From Gloeothece verrucosa PCC 7822 (GTDB lineage Bacteria; Cyanobacteriota; Cyanobacteriia; Cyanobacteriales; Microcystaceae), in NCBI RefSeq assembly GCF_000147335.1, contig NC_014501.1:5262501-5326500 (forward strand): a stretch of 64,000 nucleotides of DNA, in the 5' to 3' direction. Positions 7,909 through 16,667 of the stretch are shown here, in pieces. Both the position numbers and the translations under genes were made by a program. The notes beneath the pieces were generated by a model, which saw only the letters and a list, made by a program, of their open reading frames with translations, searched no databases and had not been told where the DNA came from. Position 1 is the first letter of the stretch, and each line of letters starts with the position of its first letter.

Positions 7909-9960
7909 CTAATCTCTAACCCATTTTAACACATTGGGGTCTTTATTATAGTGATAAGTAAAGCCCTCTTTAGTGGTAATGGTTTTCCCTTGCCTTGCTT
8001 TGTTTCTAATAGTGCTAATAGAATAATTCGTTAAAACTTTTATTTCTTGATGAGAAAGTTCATGCCGCGAGGGGGTTTCGGTTGATTGTTCTAAATTATT
8101 TTCGGATTGATGGGTTTTTGGTGAGGGGGGTTCGGGTTCATTTATGGTAACCCTATCTTCGGAATTGTCCACCGTTGGCGGCAAATTATGCCCATTTTCT
8201 TTTTCCTGTCGATAATCTTCTATAGAAAAAACCTTCCAACCGGAATTTTCTGAAAGTTCCAAAACCCATTGATGATAATCAAACAGACTTTCTCGATGTC
8301 CGACACTAATAAAAGTTGTTTGAGTTTGCTGTAATTTTCGATATAAATTTTCTTCATTACTTAAATCTAAGGCACTCGTAGCTTCATCTAATATGGTAAA
8401 TCTAGGACGAGTAATTAACACTCGTGCAAAAGCGAGGCGTTGTTGTTCTCCTAACGATAATATATTCTCCCAAGGCGCTTCTACATCAAAATCGCTGACT
8501 CGGGTTAGCAAGTTTTGAAGATTAACTTGGTGCAAAATATCTTCGAGTTCTTTATTGCTTACTTCTCGAGTGGTCTGAGGATAGAGTAACTGTTCGCGCA
8601 AAGTTCCCAAAATAATATAAGGACGTTGGGGTAAAAACAACAAATCTTTGAGGGGAGGACGGATAAGGCGACCCGTTCCCGAATTCCATAAACCCGCGAT
8701 GGCCCGTAGTAGAGAACTTTTCCCGCGACCACTCGGACCGACAATTAATAATCCTTGTCCGGGTTGCACAGACAGAGATAAGTTTTCTACAATTACTTTG
8801 TCATAATTCGGCGTTTGTAAGGTAAAATTTTCAAAAGCCAAACGGTTTTCTTCTATGGTGGTAATAGTCGTTAGTTTCTCGGGTTCTTGAGTGATGGCTT
8901 TCAACCCATCCGAAAACTCAGCCAAACGCTGAATATAACTCGATAAGCGTCCTGAAATTCCCCATTCAGCGATTAATTGTCCTAGGGCATTAGAAAACAT
9001 AAAGCAAGCTAAACTCGCTTGGCTAATTTCTCCATAATCAATTTGATCTTGAATAAATAAAGGTGTAAGAATAAACATAGAAAACACAGCGATGGCTGAC
9101 TGATAGGCTCGGTTAAAAATATCTTGACCTCTCTCCCAACTCAAGCGGCGTTCAGCATTGTCCAAAACATTTTTAAATCTGCGCTCAATAATTTTTGCTT
9201 CTTGATTCTCTCCTTGAAAGAAAGCGATAGATTCAGCATGATCCCGAACATGAGTCAGAGAATAATTGTATTCAGCTTTAAATTCTAGTTCTTGTTTATT
9301 AATTTTATTTAATTCTTGGGTCAAATAAACAGCGATTAAGTTACCGACAATCGTATAAATAATCAGATAAATTGCTATCTGTTGGGAAATTGTCCAGAGA
9401 ATTATGATAAATGTACTCATTTCTAAGACTTTTTGCAATAAAGTCGTTAAAAATCTGAGGGTAATAGTGGTAATAGGTTCGATTTCTTGGGATAAACGTT
9501 GATCCGGGTTTTCCAGACCCGATTTAAAGCCTATTTTATAATAAGCGCGATTGCTCAAATATTGTTGTAAAATATAATTACTTAGCCATCTATACCAATC
9601 CAAAGCGACTTTTTTTCTAACAAATTGAGAAAAGCCTACTAAGAGCGTTATCGCCACAATCAAAAGACAAGAAAGCCATAAGGTACTCCAATATTTAGAA
9701 ATGTCTCTTTCTTCTATAATAATATCAATTACATAGCGATTCCAAAAACTCCCTAAACCATCTATACTCACAAGTCCGACGATTAATAATACCAGTAGAG
9801 CCAGCATTCCCCAGGAGCGAATCACATCAGCAAATGCTCTGCCGCCTGGATCGGTTGGATACCAGTAAGGTTGTGCGACGATTTTGATATCTTCCCAAAA
9901 TTGAGTTAAAGGCGAAGGCGGCTCACTTATAGCTTTATCACGAACAACTTGAGTTTGCAT
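7909..9960 (-). CDS. ABC transporter (SbmA/YddA-type), candidate MdnE exporter
   Basis: The 683-residue protein fuses a six-helix membrane domain (about 50-340) to one nucleotide-binding domain. Walker A is GPSGRGKSSL (about 410), the signature is LSLGEQQRLAFARVL, and Walker B is RFTILDEATSALD, followed by a switch His (SVGHRESL). The membrane part resembles the SbmA/BacA/YddA and peroxisomal ABCD group. Microviridin clusters carry a transporter, MdnE, needed for production and correct processing, and this is the only transporter in the run. No C39 peptidase domain is present. An unusual tail of about 115 residues after the ATPase holds a Pro/Ser/Thr-rich linker and a helix-turn-helix-like segment (ELSHQEIKVLTNYSISTIRN). 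Confidence 0.85.
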   Translation of the reverse strand: MQTQVVRDKAISEPPSPLTQFWEDIKIVAQPYWYPTDPGGRAFADVIRSWGMLALLVLLIVGLVSIDGLGSFWNRYVIDIIIEERDISKYWSTLWLSCLLIVAITLLVGFSQFVRKKVALDWYRWLSNYILQQYLSNRAYYKIGFKSGLENPDQRLSQEIEPITTITLRFLTTLLQKVLEMSTFIIILWTISQQIAIYLIIYTIVGNLIAVYLTQELNKINKQELEFKAEYNYSLTHVRDHAESIAFFQGENQEAKIIERRFKNVLDNAERRLSWERGQDIFNRAYQSAIAVFSMFILTPLFIQDQIDYGEISQASLACFMFSNALGQLIAEWGISGRLSSYIQRLAEFSDGLKAITQEPEKLTTITTIEENRLAFENFTLQTPNYDKVIVENLSLSVQPGQGLLIVGPSGRGKSSLLRAIAGLWNSGTGRLIRPPLKDLLFLPQRPYIILGTLREQLLYPQTTREVSNKELEDILHQVNLQNLLTRVSDFDVEAPWENILSLGEQQRLAFARVLITRPRFTILDEATSALDLSNEENLYRKLQQTQTTFISVGHRESLFDYHQWVLELSENSGWKVFSIEDYRQEKENGHNLPPTVDNSEDRVTINEPEPPSPKTHQSENNLEQSTETPSRHELSHQEIKVLTNYSISTIRNKARQGKTITTKEGFTYHYNKDPNVLKWVRD

Positions 9961-10216
9961 ATTCTAAAAATATAAGAGGTTGATAGTTGAGCAAAATTCC
10001 GATGAATTTGTCTCAATGTCTCTTCCTTTATTGGCTTTTACTTGAGTAGTGTTTCTGATTATAAACATCCACTGTAGGATTTTCAATGAAGTCCTTTGAG
10101 AATTTTATCGGCTGACATCTTTCTCAAAGGACCTTTTGCTGTTCTTCGGCACTTTTTTGTCCTGATTCCTGAATAAGGATTATTCGATGTGGAATACAAC
10201 GAATGTAACAGTGACA
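9961..10216. other. Spacer with hairpin, no gene
   Basis: The 256-base gap between the hydrophobic protein and the transporter contains GTCCTTTGAGAATTTT at 10091 and its near-complement TCTCAAAGGACC at 10121-10132. Together they make a strong hairpin (AAGTCCTTTGAGA/TCTCAAAGGACCTT) around 10089-10135. It could be an mRNA-processing hairpin or a terminator for the gene upstream on the minus strand. Confidence 0.5.
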
Positions 10217-10609
10217 TTATTCCTCAATGATTTCAATGGTTTTTGGGGTTGGTTCGGGTTCAGTCGGATCAACGGTTCTTGGGCTAAGTTCATGCTTAAG
10301 CTTGAGTTTTAGGTCATCTGTAATGGGTAAATCTTGAATTTCTTTGAGCAAAACGCGGACGGATTCAGTTTTGCTGCGTTCAGTGTAGATATTCTTGAGG
10401 ATAGCATCAATGCCAAAAGCCGTGACCTCCTCGGCGATCACACCAGCCAAACCGAGCAAGCCTAAACCGCCTATAATTCCTAAAGGACCTCCCAACCCTG
10501 CAATTAAAGCGATCGCGGCGGCGCTACTTCCTCCTGATGCAGCGATAGCAATCACCAAAAGGATACCAGGAAGACCTAAACCTGCAATTTTTTTAATAAT
10601 TTCGTCCAT
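10217..10609 (-). CDS. Gly/Ala-rich hydrophobic small protein, unknown function
   Basis: I do not recognise this 130-residue protein. Residues 8-60 are almost wholly Gly, Ala, Leu and Ile (for example GLGGPLGIIGGLGLLGLAG). They could form two close membrane helices with glycine-zipper packing, reminiscent of membrane-active peptides or bacteriocin-like segments, although no maturation site is seen. The second half is charged and amphipathic (about 70-110), ending in an acidic Pro/Glu tail. The ATG at 10609 follows AGGTAACTAAC, a fair ribosome site. It lies between the patatin and the ABC transporter on the same strand, so it may belong to the microviridin locus as a membrane partner or cargo. 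Confidence 0.6.
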   Translation of the reverse strand: MDEIIKKIAGLGLPGILLVIAIAASGGSSAAAIALIAGLGGPLGIIGGLGLLGLAGVIAEEVTAFGIDAILKNIYTERSKTESVRVLLKEIQDLPITDDLKLKLKHELSPRTVDPTEPEPTPKTIEIIEE

Positions 10610-10779
10610 GTTAGTTACCTGAAATTTTTACACGATTGGTTAACGATTTACAAGATATTATTAAGGGTACAACAAGATATTAACTCTGATTAGAGTGTTT
10701 TTTTTATCCCCCAGAAGGAGCATCCGAGCCTTTAAAAAAACTGTTCATCGTTTTATTTCCTCACTCAGAAAGATAAAAT

Positions 10780-12957
10780 TTAGCTGGATAATATGCTACA
10801 TAATTCATCGATTTGTGGACTTTTTTCGGTAATTAGTCTATGAGTTAATTCTTGTAGCCGCCGAATATTGTCCAGTTTGGCGTTATCGATTTCTTCTAAT
10901 TCCCCAGTTAGGAACGTTTGAAAGCGATAATAAATATTTTTCTTTTCTTCAGCCTCAAACAATCGTTCTAATTGTCCGGCTGTCACTTCACTACCCCCGT
11001 CAAAGACAATATTTAATAAAGGTCTTGACCATTGCAATGTCCCCCAATTTTTCACCGCATCATAAGGGTATACAGTGGTTAGAGAACCTGTCCCCAAGGA
11101 AACGAGCAAAAGATCTTCAGTATGAAGGATTTCGTTTTGGGTTTGGTTACTAATTTTCGCTTCCAAGATGGCTAGATTAGCTGGATTATTGGCCACTACA
11201 CCCCCATCGACTAATGTATAAAAGCCGTTGGAATTATGAGAAGTAACAATATGATAGGGAGGAAAAAATGTTGGCGTGGCAGTGGTAGCTAATGCCGCAT
11301 CGGCGAGGGTAAAACCGAGGCATAATTTACGAAATCTTCTCGATTGAGTTTCTTGTTTTTCGAGTTTGTTGGTAAAAAAGATAGGTATTCGCTGTTCTAT
11401 ATCATAACTGGTGACAAAAACTTCTTTAAGATTATTTTCTAGAAGGGCCTGTCCAAAATATTCTTTGATAATGGTTTCCCTTCCCTCTGGAGAATATTTC
11501 GGTTGGGTAAAAATATCTTCTAGAGAACCGAGGATTTTTTCAAAAAATGGCTCATAAAAGATTTCTGCACCATGTTTAACAAACAGTTCCAAGAGGTCTT
11601 CGGCACTGTATTGGGGAGTAGGCGGACTACCGGGTGCATCTAAATTTAGGTGGGGTTTGGTTAACCCTAATGCAAGAATTCCGCCGCTTGAAGTTCCGGC
11701 AATTAAATCAAATAAGCTAGATATGGGCTTTTGTGTCCGCTTTTCAATTTCTGCTAGGATGATGGCGGGAATAATGCCCCGAATCCCACCTCCATCAATG
11801 GATAGGATTCTATATTTAGGTTTTGCTGTGGTATTCATCGTTTTTTGGGATTCCTCCTCGGTTAAGGTTTGTATGGGTTCAGGCGATTCTATCGGGGTGG
11901 AAACTTCGGTTTCAGGGGTTGGGGCGGTTTGGGTTTCCTCTGCTTGAGGTAGGAGGGGTAGGGGTGTTTCGCTGGATAAGTTGCCGCTTTGACTGGGGTC
12001 AAGTTCCTCTGCTTGAGGTAGGAGGGGTAGGGGTGTTTCGCTGGATAAGTTGCCGCTTTGACTGGGGTCAAGTTCGGCACCCTCATCATTTTCTATTGGG
12101 GTTGGGAGGGGTACTTGTCCAGCGCCTACACTGTTCCCCTTCGGGTTCGGCGGTTCACTTATGTCGGGGAACCCGCCAACGTGCCCGCCCTCACCTGTTC
12201 CCTGTTCCCTGTTCCCTGTTCCCTGTTCCCTGTTCCCTGTTCCCTGTTCCCTGTTTTCTTTGGTAAAAGGAATTAGGGCTGTATCCCAAGTGGGATTACC
12301 ATGCAATTTGCCATGAAAAGCATTTCTGCTGGCGTTGCGGACGCTTGTACCTTCTCCTTCGTTTAATTTCCAATAAGCGATTAATCCTTCTTCATTTCCC
12401 TCGATAAGGCCACTACGATGTCTCTCAATTTCTGCCGCCGTACAGGCAATTTTCCAGACACTAATATTAGCTAATTGTCCATTAAAATAAACTTGATTAT
12501 GTAAAGTCGCGCCCAAAGTAACGGGGCTAGTGGCTTTGTTTAAAGAAGAACCGGTCAGAGAATCACTATACTGATGATCATCGAGAAATACACTCACAAG
12601 ACCTTGATTAAAAACCAGAGCAAAAAAGTGCCATTGACCGATGCTTAATTCTCCATTCCCCAAGGTTTTGATCTGTCTTTTTACCTTCTCATCAATATAG
12701 ACATCTAGGTTGCCTTCCTCACTGATGCCTAATTCAAAATTATCGCTGTATTGGTCTGAAGAACGAGAAAAAAAGACATTGCGTGTTCCATAAGTGGTAG
12801 CTTTATTGGTTAAGCGCAGAGGATTCACCCATCCTGAAATGGTAAAGGATGAATTGCCTTGTGCAAAAACACCACCTAGGTCATTTTTACCAAAAGCTAT
12901 GTAATCATCCAGGCCATCAAAGGTCAAAACTAATTGAGGAGCTACTGCGTTTGTCAC
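10780..12957 (-). CDS. LamG-domain / patatin-like phospholipase
   Basis: The 725-residue protein has an N-terminal concanavalin-like LamG domain (about 8-222; LTFDGLDDYIAFG, then ISVWKIACTAAEI and GLIAYWKLNEGEGTSVRNAS). A low-complexity linker follows (about 225-385), then a patatin domain (about 387-600). The patatin has the oxyanion motif DGGGIRG (about 389-395), the nucleophile GTSSGG (Ser about 424) and the dyad Asp in VDGGVVANNP (about 583), so all catalytic parts are present. Patatins hydrolyse acyl lipids. No signal peptide is seen. The GTG start has GGAGA upstream. The linker contains eight heptamer repeats (REQGTGN) and a 69-bp tandem duplication. It sits downstream of the oxygenase on the same strand; a role in the locus is inference. 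Confidence 0.85.
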   Translation of the reverse strand: MTNAVAPQLVLTFDGLDDYIAFGKNDLGGVFAQGNSSFTISGWVNPLRLTNKATTYGTRNVFFSRSSDQYSDNFELGISEEGNLDVYIDEKVKRQIKTLGNGELSIGQWHFFALVFNQGLVSVFLDDHQYSDSLTGSSLNKATSPVTLGATLHNQVYFNGQLANISVWKIACTAAEIERHRSGLIEGNEEGLIAYWKLNEGEGTSVRNASRNAFHGKLHGNPTWDTALIPFTKENREQGTGNREQGTGNREQGTGEGGHVGGFPDISEPPNPKGNSVGAGQVPLPTPIENDEGAELDPSQSGNLSSETPLPLLPQAEELDPSQSGNLSSETPLPLLPQAEETQTAPTPETEVSTPIESPEPIQTLTEEESQKTMNTTAKPKYRILSIDGGGIRGIIPAIILAEIEKRTQKPISSLFDLIAGTSSGGILALGLTKPHLNLDAPGSPPTPQYSAEDLLELFVKHGAEIFYEPFFEKILGSLEDIFTQPKYSPEGRETIIKEYFGQALLENNLKEVFVTSYDIEQRIPIFFTNKLEKQETQSRRFRKLCLGFTLADAALATTATPTFFPPYHIVTSHNSNGFYTLVDGGVVANNPANLAILEAKISNQTQNEILHTEDLLLVSLGTGSLTTVYPYDAVKNWGTLQWSRPLLNIVFDGGSEVTAGQLERLFEAEEKKNIYYRFQTFLTGELEEIDNAKLDNIRRLQELTHRLITEKSPQIDELCSILSS
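11935..12072. repeat. 69-bp tandem duplication inside patatin linker
   Basis: Two copies start at 11935 and 12004 with a period of 69 bases and encode the same 23-residue Pro/Ser-rich unit (EELDPSQSGNLSSETPLP then LLPQA). The period keeps the frame. Confidence 0.9.
12194..12256. repeat. Heptanucleotide tandem repeat (CCTGTTC)n in coding DNA
   Basis: Eight perfect copies of CCTGTTC run from 12194 to 12249, followed by one imperfect copy. They lie within the patatin gene. A heptamer repeat cycles through all frames, so three copies encode seven residues (REQGTGN). The same unit recurs at 31880-31909. Confidence 0.95.
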
Positions 12958-13097
12958 ACTATTTTAATCTCCAAATAAAAGGAAGTAAAAATTATTTATC
13001 TCTAGGTATTTATTTGATAATTTTTATTTTTTATCCAGGCAATAATTTTATTTTAATTTATTTTACTGGTTGAGATCAATCAAGCATAATTATAATT

Positions 13098-14270
13098 TTA
13101 ACCCTCTTCTACAGTTTTTAATATTCCCTCTTGAATTAAGCGGCGTACTAAGGTTAGTTTTCCATTATCGGCTAGACCCGGTAAAGCTTTAATAGGAAAC
13201 TCTTCTGCTTCTAAAATGAAGCGAATAGCCCGTTCTGACCTCAGTGATTCCATTACGGTCTTGCTGCCAAATTGTATGCCGATTTTGCCAATTTTTTCAA
13301 TAATACGATATAAGCCCTCTCTTTTTTTAACGATTGTATCTAAATTTAAATATTCAAGATTTTCTAACTGATAAAACTGTTCATCAACTAGGGGAGACAT
13401 TTTTCCTAAAAACCCTTGAGCAATATCTTCTACTGCCTCCTCAACTTCTGATTGCTCGGCCAGAAGTTTAAGCAGTTCTTGAAATTGATTTTTTAGGGAT
13501 TCTTCGGCCTCCTCTTGGCGCAAAAAGCCTACCGGTAATGACTCTCTAAATCGAACCTCTTTTTGAGCTAATTTAGTGACCGCACTATTGATTAAATCAA
13601 ACCACTTTAAGGAGTGGATACCCACTGTCAGATGAACCGAAAAAGAATTATCAGTATAGACTTCATGAATATACCCCCGAGGAATATATAATAAATCCCC
13701 TTTATTCAGGCAATATTCGGCTGTGGGAGATTTAAGTTGATTAATGAACTTGTCGGTATATTTCAGGTCAGATATAACCGGCAAAGTGATCGGAGAATCA
13801 TAAATTTTCCATTGTTTTGAGCCTTCAACCTGCAAAATAAAGACATCATGAGTATCAAAATGAGCCTTAAACCCCTGAGAATTTTTGCTGGTCATATACA
13901 GGTTTATCCCCACAGGATGATTTAAAAAAGCTTCTAAATTCTTGTGAAGAACTGAGAGCGGCTGCCAACGCTCATGAATTTTTCTCATAACCAGGCTATA
14001 ACCGAGAGAATAGGCTTGATATATCTGGTTAAAATCCACTTCTCCACCTGCGCTAAAGAAAGAGTTTTCTTTAATCAGATCGACATCCGACGACTTAGGT
14101 CCGTACAAACGTAAAATCGAGTCAATATTTTTTAGGGAAATAAGCTCAGAGTAATAATCTGGATGATTTCTAGCCACCAGCAAAGGACTTTTTTCCCAAT
14201 ATTTTTCCAATAAAGTTGTTGGCTCTATGGGGTTGAGCATTCTCTCAAAATCAAAATTCGACCTTGACAT
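13098..14270 (-). CDS. JmjC/cupin-type 2-oxoglutarate oxygenase
   Basis: This 390-residue protein matches the Cupin_4/ribosomal-oxygenase group (YcfD, MINA53 and NO66 type). AHFDTHDVFILQVEGSKQW supplies H137-x-D139 and IPRGYIHEVY supplies the distal His 202, completing the Fe(II) triad. SVHLTVGIH follows as in that family, and a winged-helix-like tail (GKLTLVRRLIQEGIL) ends the protein. Members hydroxylate Arg or His side chains of proteins. The gene lies 50 bases after mdnC on the same strand, so a tailoring role on the precursor or mature microviridin is an attractive inference. ATG 14270 has GAGGG eight bases upstream; the TTG at 14285 overlaps that site and is unlikely to be used. Confidence 0.85.
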   Translation of the reverse strand: MSRSNFDFERMLNPIEPTTLLEKYWEKSPLLVARNHPDYYSELISLKNIDSILRLYGPKSSDVDLIKENSFFSAGGEVDFNQIYQAYSLGYSLVMRKIHERWQPLSVLHKNLEAFLNHPVGINLYMTSKNSQGFKAHFDTHDVFILQVEGSKQWKIYDSPITLPVISDLKYTDKFINQLKSPTAEYCLNKGDLLYIPRGYIHEVYTDNSFSVHLTVGIHSLKWFDLINSAVTKLAQKEVRFRESLPVGFLRQEEAEESLKNQFQELLKLLAEQSEVEEAVEDIAQGFLGKMSPLVDEQFYQLENLEYLNLDTIVKKREGLYRIIEKIGKIGIQFGSKTVMESLRSERAIRFILEAEEFPIKALPGLADNGKLTLVRRLIQEGILKTVEEG

Positions 14271-14320
14271 AACCAATTCCCTCAAATGTAAATTCTCAAT
14301 TACTTACAGCCGCTAAGTCT

Positions 14321-15301
14321 CTAATTTTTCCCCGTGAGCAGAATCTCAGCAATGGCTTGAGAAATGGGGTATTTTGGTGAATAGATTTCCATCCAGAAAA
14401 ACTCACCAACCGGGTTAATCTCAAGGAATAAATGCTGACCATCGGGGGTGACAATAATATCAATGGCCCCATAGTTTAATCCCAAAGAAGCCATCAGTTG
14501 GAGCAATTTTTTTTCAATATCTTCCGGTAATTTGTAGGGTTCCCACTCTTTAACTAAAGTTTTGCCCTCTTTGCGCCAATCATAAGTCGATCCTTCCAAT
14601 TTCTGGGAGTTGACGGCGGCGGTAAATACTTGATGTCCGACAATAGTAGTGCGTAACTCTAGCGCCTTGGGGATGTTTTCCTGAAAGGTCATCGGACAAA
14701 AACACAGTCCTTCCATATTTTCTAGGTCATCCTCTGTAATGGGAGTGGTAAAAACTACCATTTCTTCTCCCTGGTCCCCATAGATAGCAAAGGAAGAAAG
14801 CATTTTTGTAATAATACCTTGCTCCTGACACTCGGCGGCAAATTGCTTGACTGCCTCTGGATTGTTTGAGGTTAGGGTGCGCGGAGTGACAAGACCGAGT
14901 TCTCGGGCTATTTGTAACTGTAATTGTTTATTATTAGCCCGGTCCACATTTGAGATTTTATCTAAATGAAATCCCGGCAGACTGGCAATTAATCCCCTAA
15001 CAGAGGCGCGACTTTCTTGAATTGCCGCTTCTCGATATTGCTTGTCCATACTGTCGGGCAGTTTGTGTCCGTATCTCATGCGGCGATACCAAACCGAGGT
15101 CACTTCACTCAAATCTAGCCGCTTGTCGCCATCGGTAATAAATCCTCCCTCTGAAGCACCGGAGTAGATATCAAGTAGCACTTCGGTGGGATATCTGTCG
15201 GTATCAAAACGAAAGGCTTTTTCTCCTCTAGCTTCAATGGCTTCCATCACTAGAGGAATACTTTCGTTATCATTGCTAAAAGTCAAGATTAAGGCGGTCA
15301 T
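14321..15301 (-). CDS. mdnC: Microviridin ATP-grasp ligase MdnC (ester-forming)
   Basis: The 326-residue ATP-grasp protein starts MTALILTFSNDNESI and contains VWYRRMRYG (about 89-97), DRANNKQLQLQIARELGL, and the metal/ATP-binding end LFLEINPVGEFFWME. It most resembles the MdnC/MvdD branch, which uses ATP to join Thr and Ser hydroxyls of the core to Asp and Glu side chains, making the two lactones before the lactam forms. The leader helix of the precursor activates these enzymes. The gene follows mdnB by 42 bases. ATG 15301 fits family starts; a TTG two codons earlier is unlikely. The MdnC rather than MdnB call rests on the RRMR motif and gene order. Confidence 0.92.
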   Translation of the reverse strand: MTALILTFSNDNESIPLVMEAIEARGEKAFRFDTDRYPTEVLLDIYSGASEGGFITDGDKRLDLSEVTSVWYRRMRYGHKLPDSMDKQYREAAIQESRASVRGLIASLPGFHLDKISNVDRANNKQLQLQIARELGLVTPRTLTSNNPEAVKQFAAECQEQGIITKMLSSFAIYGDQGEEMVVFTTPITEDDLENMEGLCFCPMTFQENIPKALELRTTIVGHQVFTAAVNSQKLEGSTYDWRKEGKTLVKEWEPYKLPEDIEKKLLQLMASLGLNYGAIDIIVTPDGQHLFLEINPVGEFFWMEIYSPKYPISQAIAEILLTGKN

Positions 15302-15343
15302 AATCAATCTGTTACTCGATTAACTGAATTTAACAAGGTTATT

Positions 15344-16318
15344 TCACGAAATTAAAGTATCTGCAATTGCTTTAGAAATGGGTAAATCTAAGTCTTTTTC
15401 CAGCATTCCCCACTCTCCTATCGGGTTAACTTCTAAAAAGACATATTCTCCTGATGGGGTCAAAATAAAATCAAAAGACCCAAATAAAAGCCCCAGTCTC
15501 CCCATAAAGTTTCTCAGACGACTGACTAATTCTTCTGGGAGTTGATGATGTTGCCATGAACCCGGATTAACCCCCGGACGCCGCCAATCAACGCTCTTAT
15601 CGTTATAAACTGAGGAATTGAGCGCCCCGGCAAATACATTACCATTGACATAGGCTACCCGCAATTCCTGCTCTTTGGGGATTAGCTCTTGAAAAACCAT
15701 TGGACAATAGCGCAATGACTCAGCATCGAGCAAGTCTTCTTCTGTCACTTTATTGGTGTAAAGATAAAAAGAACTGTATTCCATACTGCGGGAAATATGC
15801 GTTAATAGCTTACTAACTATTTTTCCTTCCAATTGCTGAAAAAATTCCCGTGCTGCCTCAGCCTTATTGGTGATCAGGGTTCGGGGAATGTTCAGCCCCA
15901 CTTCAGAGGCTAACCGCAGTTGCAACTGCTTATTGTTGGCGGCATTGATTTTCTCTAAATGATCTACCCAATGCGCCTCTCTCAGGCTATCCCAAAAACC
16001 CTCTAAAGTCGCCAGGGATTCTGTAGCGCAGGCTTTTTGATACTGGGGATCTAATTCTTTTAGGTCTGGCTCCCAAATGCGCCGCATCCAAACCGCTTTC
16101 ACCTGTTCTGTGGTGATGGATTCTGTCCCAATTTCTAGTCTGTAATGGCTTTTAGAGTTGTCAAACTGTGCTGTTAATTGTACAGCTACCGGAAATTGAT
16201 CAGTATTAAAGCGAAATGGTTGCACACCTTTAGAGGCCAATGCTTCTGCCACTCTATCTATTGTGAAGTAATCACCACTGTGAGTAATTAATAAAACTAC
16301 GTCTTTTGATAGAGGCAT
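15344..16318 (-). CDS. mdnB: Microviridin ATP-grasp ligase MdnB (amide-forming)
   Basis: The 324-residue ATP-grasp enzyme begins MPLSKDVVLLITHSGDYFTIDRVAEALASKG and has VWMRRIWEPDL (about 86-96), KINAANNKQLQLRLASEVGL, and the C-terminal FLEVNPIGEWGMLEKD. This is the MdnB/MvdC branch, which forms the amide between the core Lys and a Glu or Asp after the lactones are made. The start has AAGGAG ten bases upstream, the best ribosome site in the cluster. It lies directly downstream of the precursor array and upstream of mdnC, the standard A-B-C order. The 126-base spacer before it may carry a secondary promoter. Confidence 0.93.
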   Translation of the reverse strand: MPLSKDVVLLITHSGDYFTIDRVAEALASKGVQPFRFNTDQFPVAVQLTAQFDNSKSHYRLEIGTESITTEQVKAVWMRRIWEPDLKELDPQYQKACATESLATLEGFWDSLREAHWVDHLEKINAANNKQLQLRLASEVGLNIPRTLITNKAEAAREFFQQLEGKIVSKLLTHISRSMEYSSFYLYTNKVTEEDLLDAESLRYCPMVFQELIPKEQELRVAYVNGNVFAGALNSSVYNDKSVDWRRPGVNPGSWQHHQLPEELVSRLRNFMGRLGLLFGSFDFILTPSGEYVFLEVNPIGEWGMLEKDLDLPISKAIADTLIS

Positions 16319-16417
16319 AAACTTTTTTCTCCTTATATAGTATTAAGATTAACGCTTTTCTCTGATCAAAACGGTACAATAAAAAAAGGAAAAGACTTGA
16401 GTCGAGTTCCTTGACCT

Positions 16418-16439
16418 TTTACCCTTTACCCTTTACCCC
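16418..16439. repeat. Heptamer tandem repeat (TTACCCT)3
   Basis: Three heptamers (TTACCCT, TTACCCT, TTACCCC) lie at 16419-16439, just past the broken 3' end of the decayed precursor. The repeat may mark the event that destroyed its core. Confidence 0.75.
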
Positions 16440-16444
16440 ATCAG

Positions 16445-16566
16445 TTAAAAAGGATACTTGAGACTGGGCAGAGGTTCGTGATCTGGCTGTGAGGCTTGTT
16501 TTTCTAGGAAACCAGCGAACAAGTCAACAGGTTTAGCGGGGATGCTTTTCCACTGTTTCCAGACAT
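16445..16566 (-). pseudogene. Decayed eleventh microviridin precursor
   Basis: Reading minus from an ATG at 16566 gives MSGNSGKA, a good match to the MSKNTGKA start of the neighbouring precursors. The frame must then shift, because 122 bases is not a multiple of three. In the shifted frame it continues AKPVDLFAGFLEKQASQ, matching the leader motif PFFARFLEEQAAQ, and ends SLKYPF followed by a stop where intact cores read TLKYPSDWEDY. So it has a frameshift, a damaged leader motif and a truncated core lacking Ser, Asp, Glu and Asp. It cannot yield microviridin. It lies at the position next to mdnB where single-copy mdnA normally sits. TTACCCT heptamers follow directly. Confidence 0.8.
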
Positions 16567-16667
16567 GGTAATATATTCTTAGTATATTGGTTGATAGCAA
16601 GGAGTAGCCAGGAGTGATAAAATAACTGCTACTCCTTTATTTTTATTAGCCTGAGTGCCGTGATCAC

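Noticed and set aside
11657..12276. Several plus-strand and alternative minus frames over the patatin linker
   Set aside because: The tandem repeats keep all frames open; the minus frame with LamG and patatin motifs explains the region.
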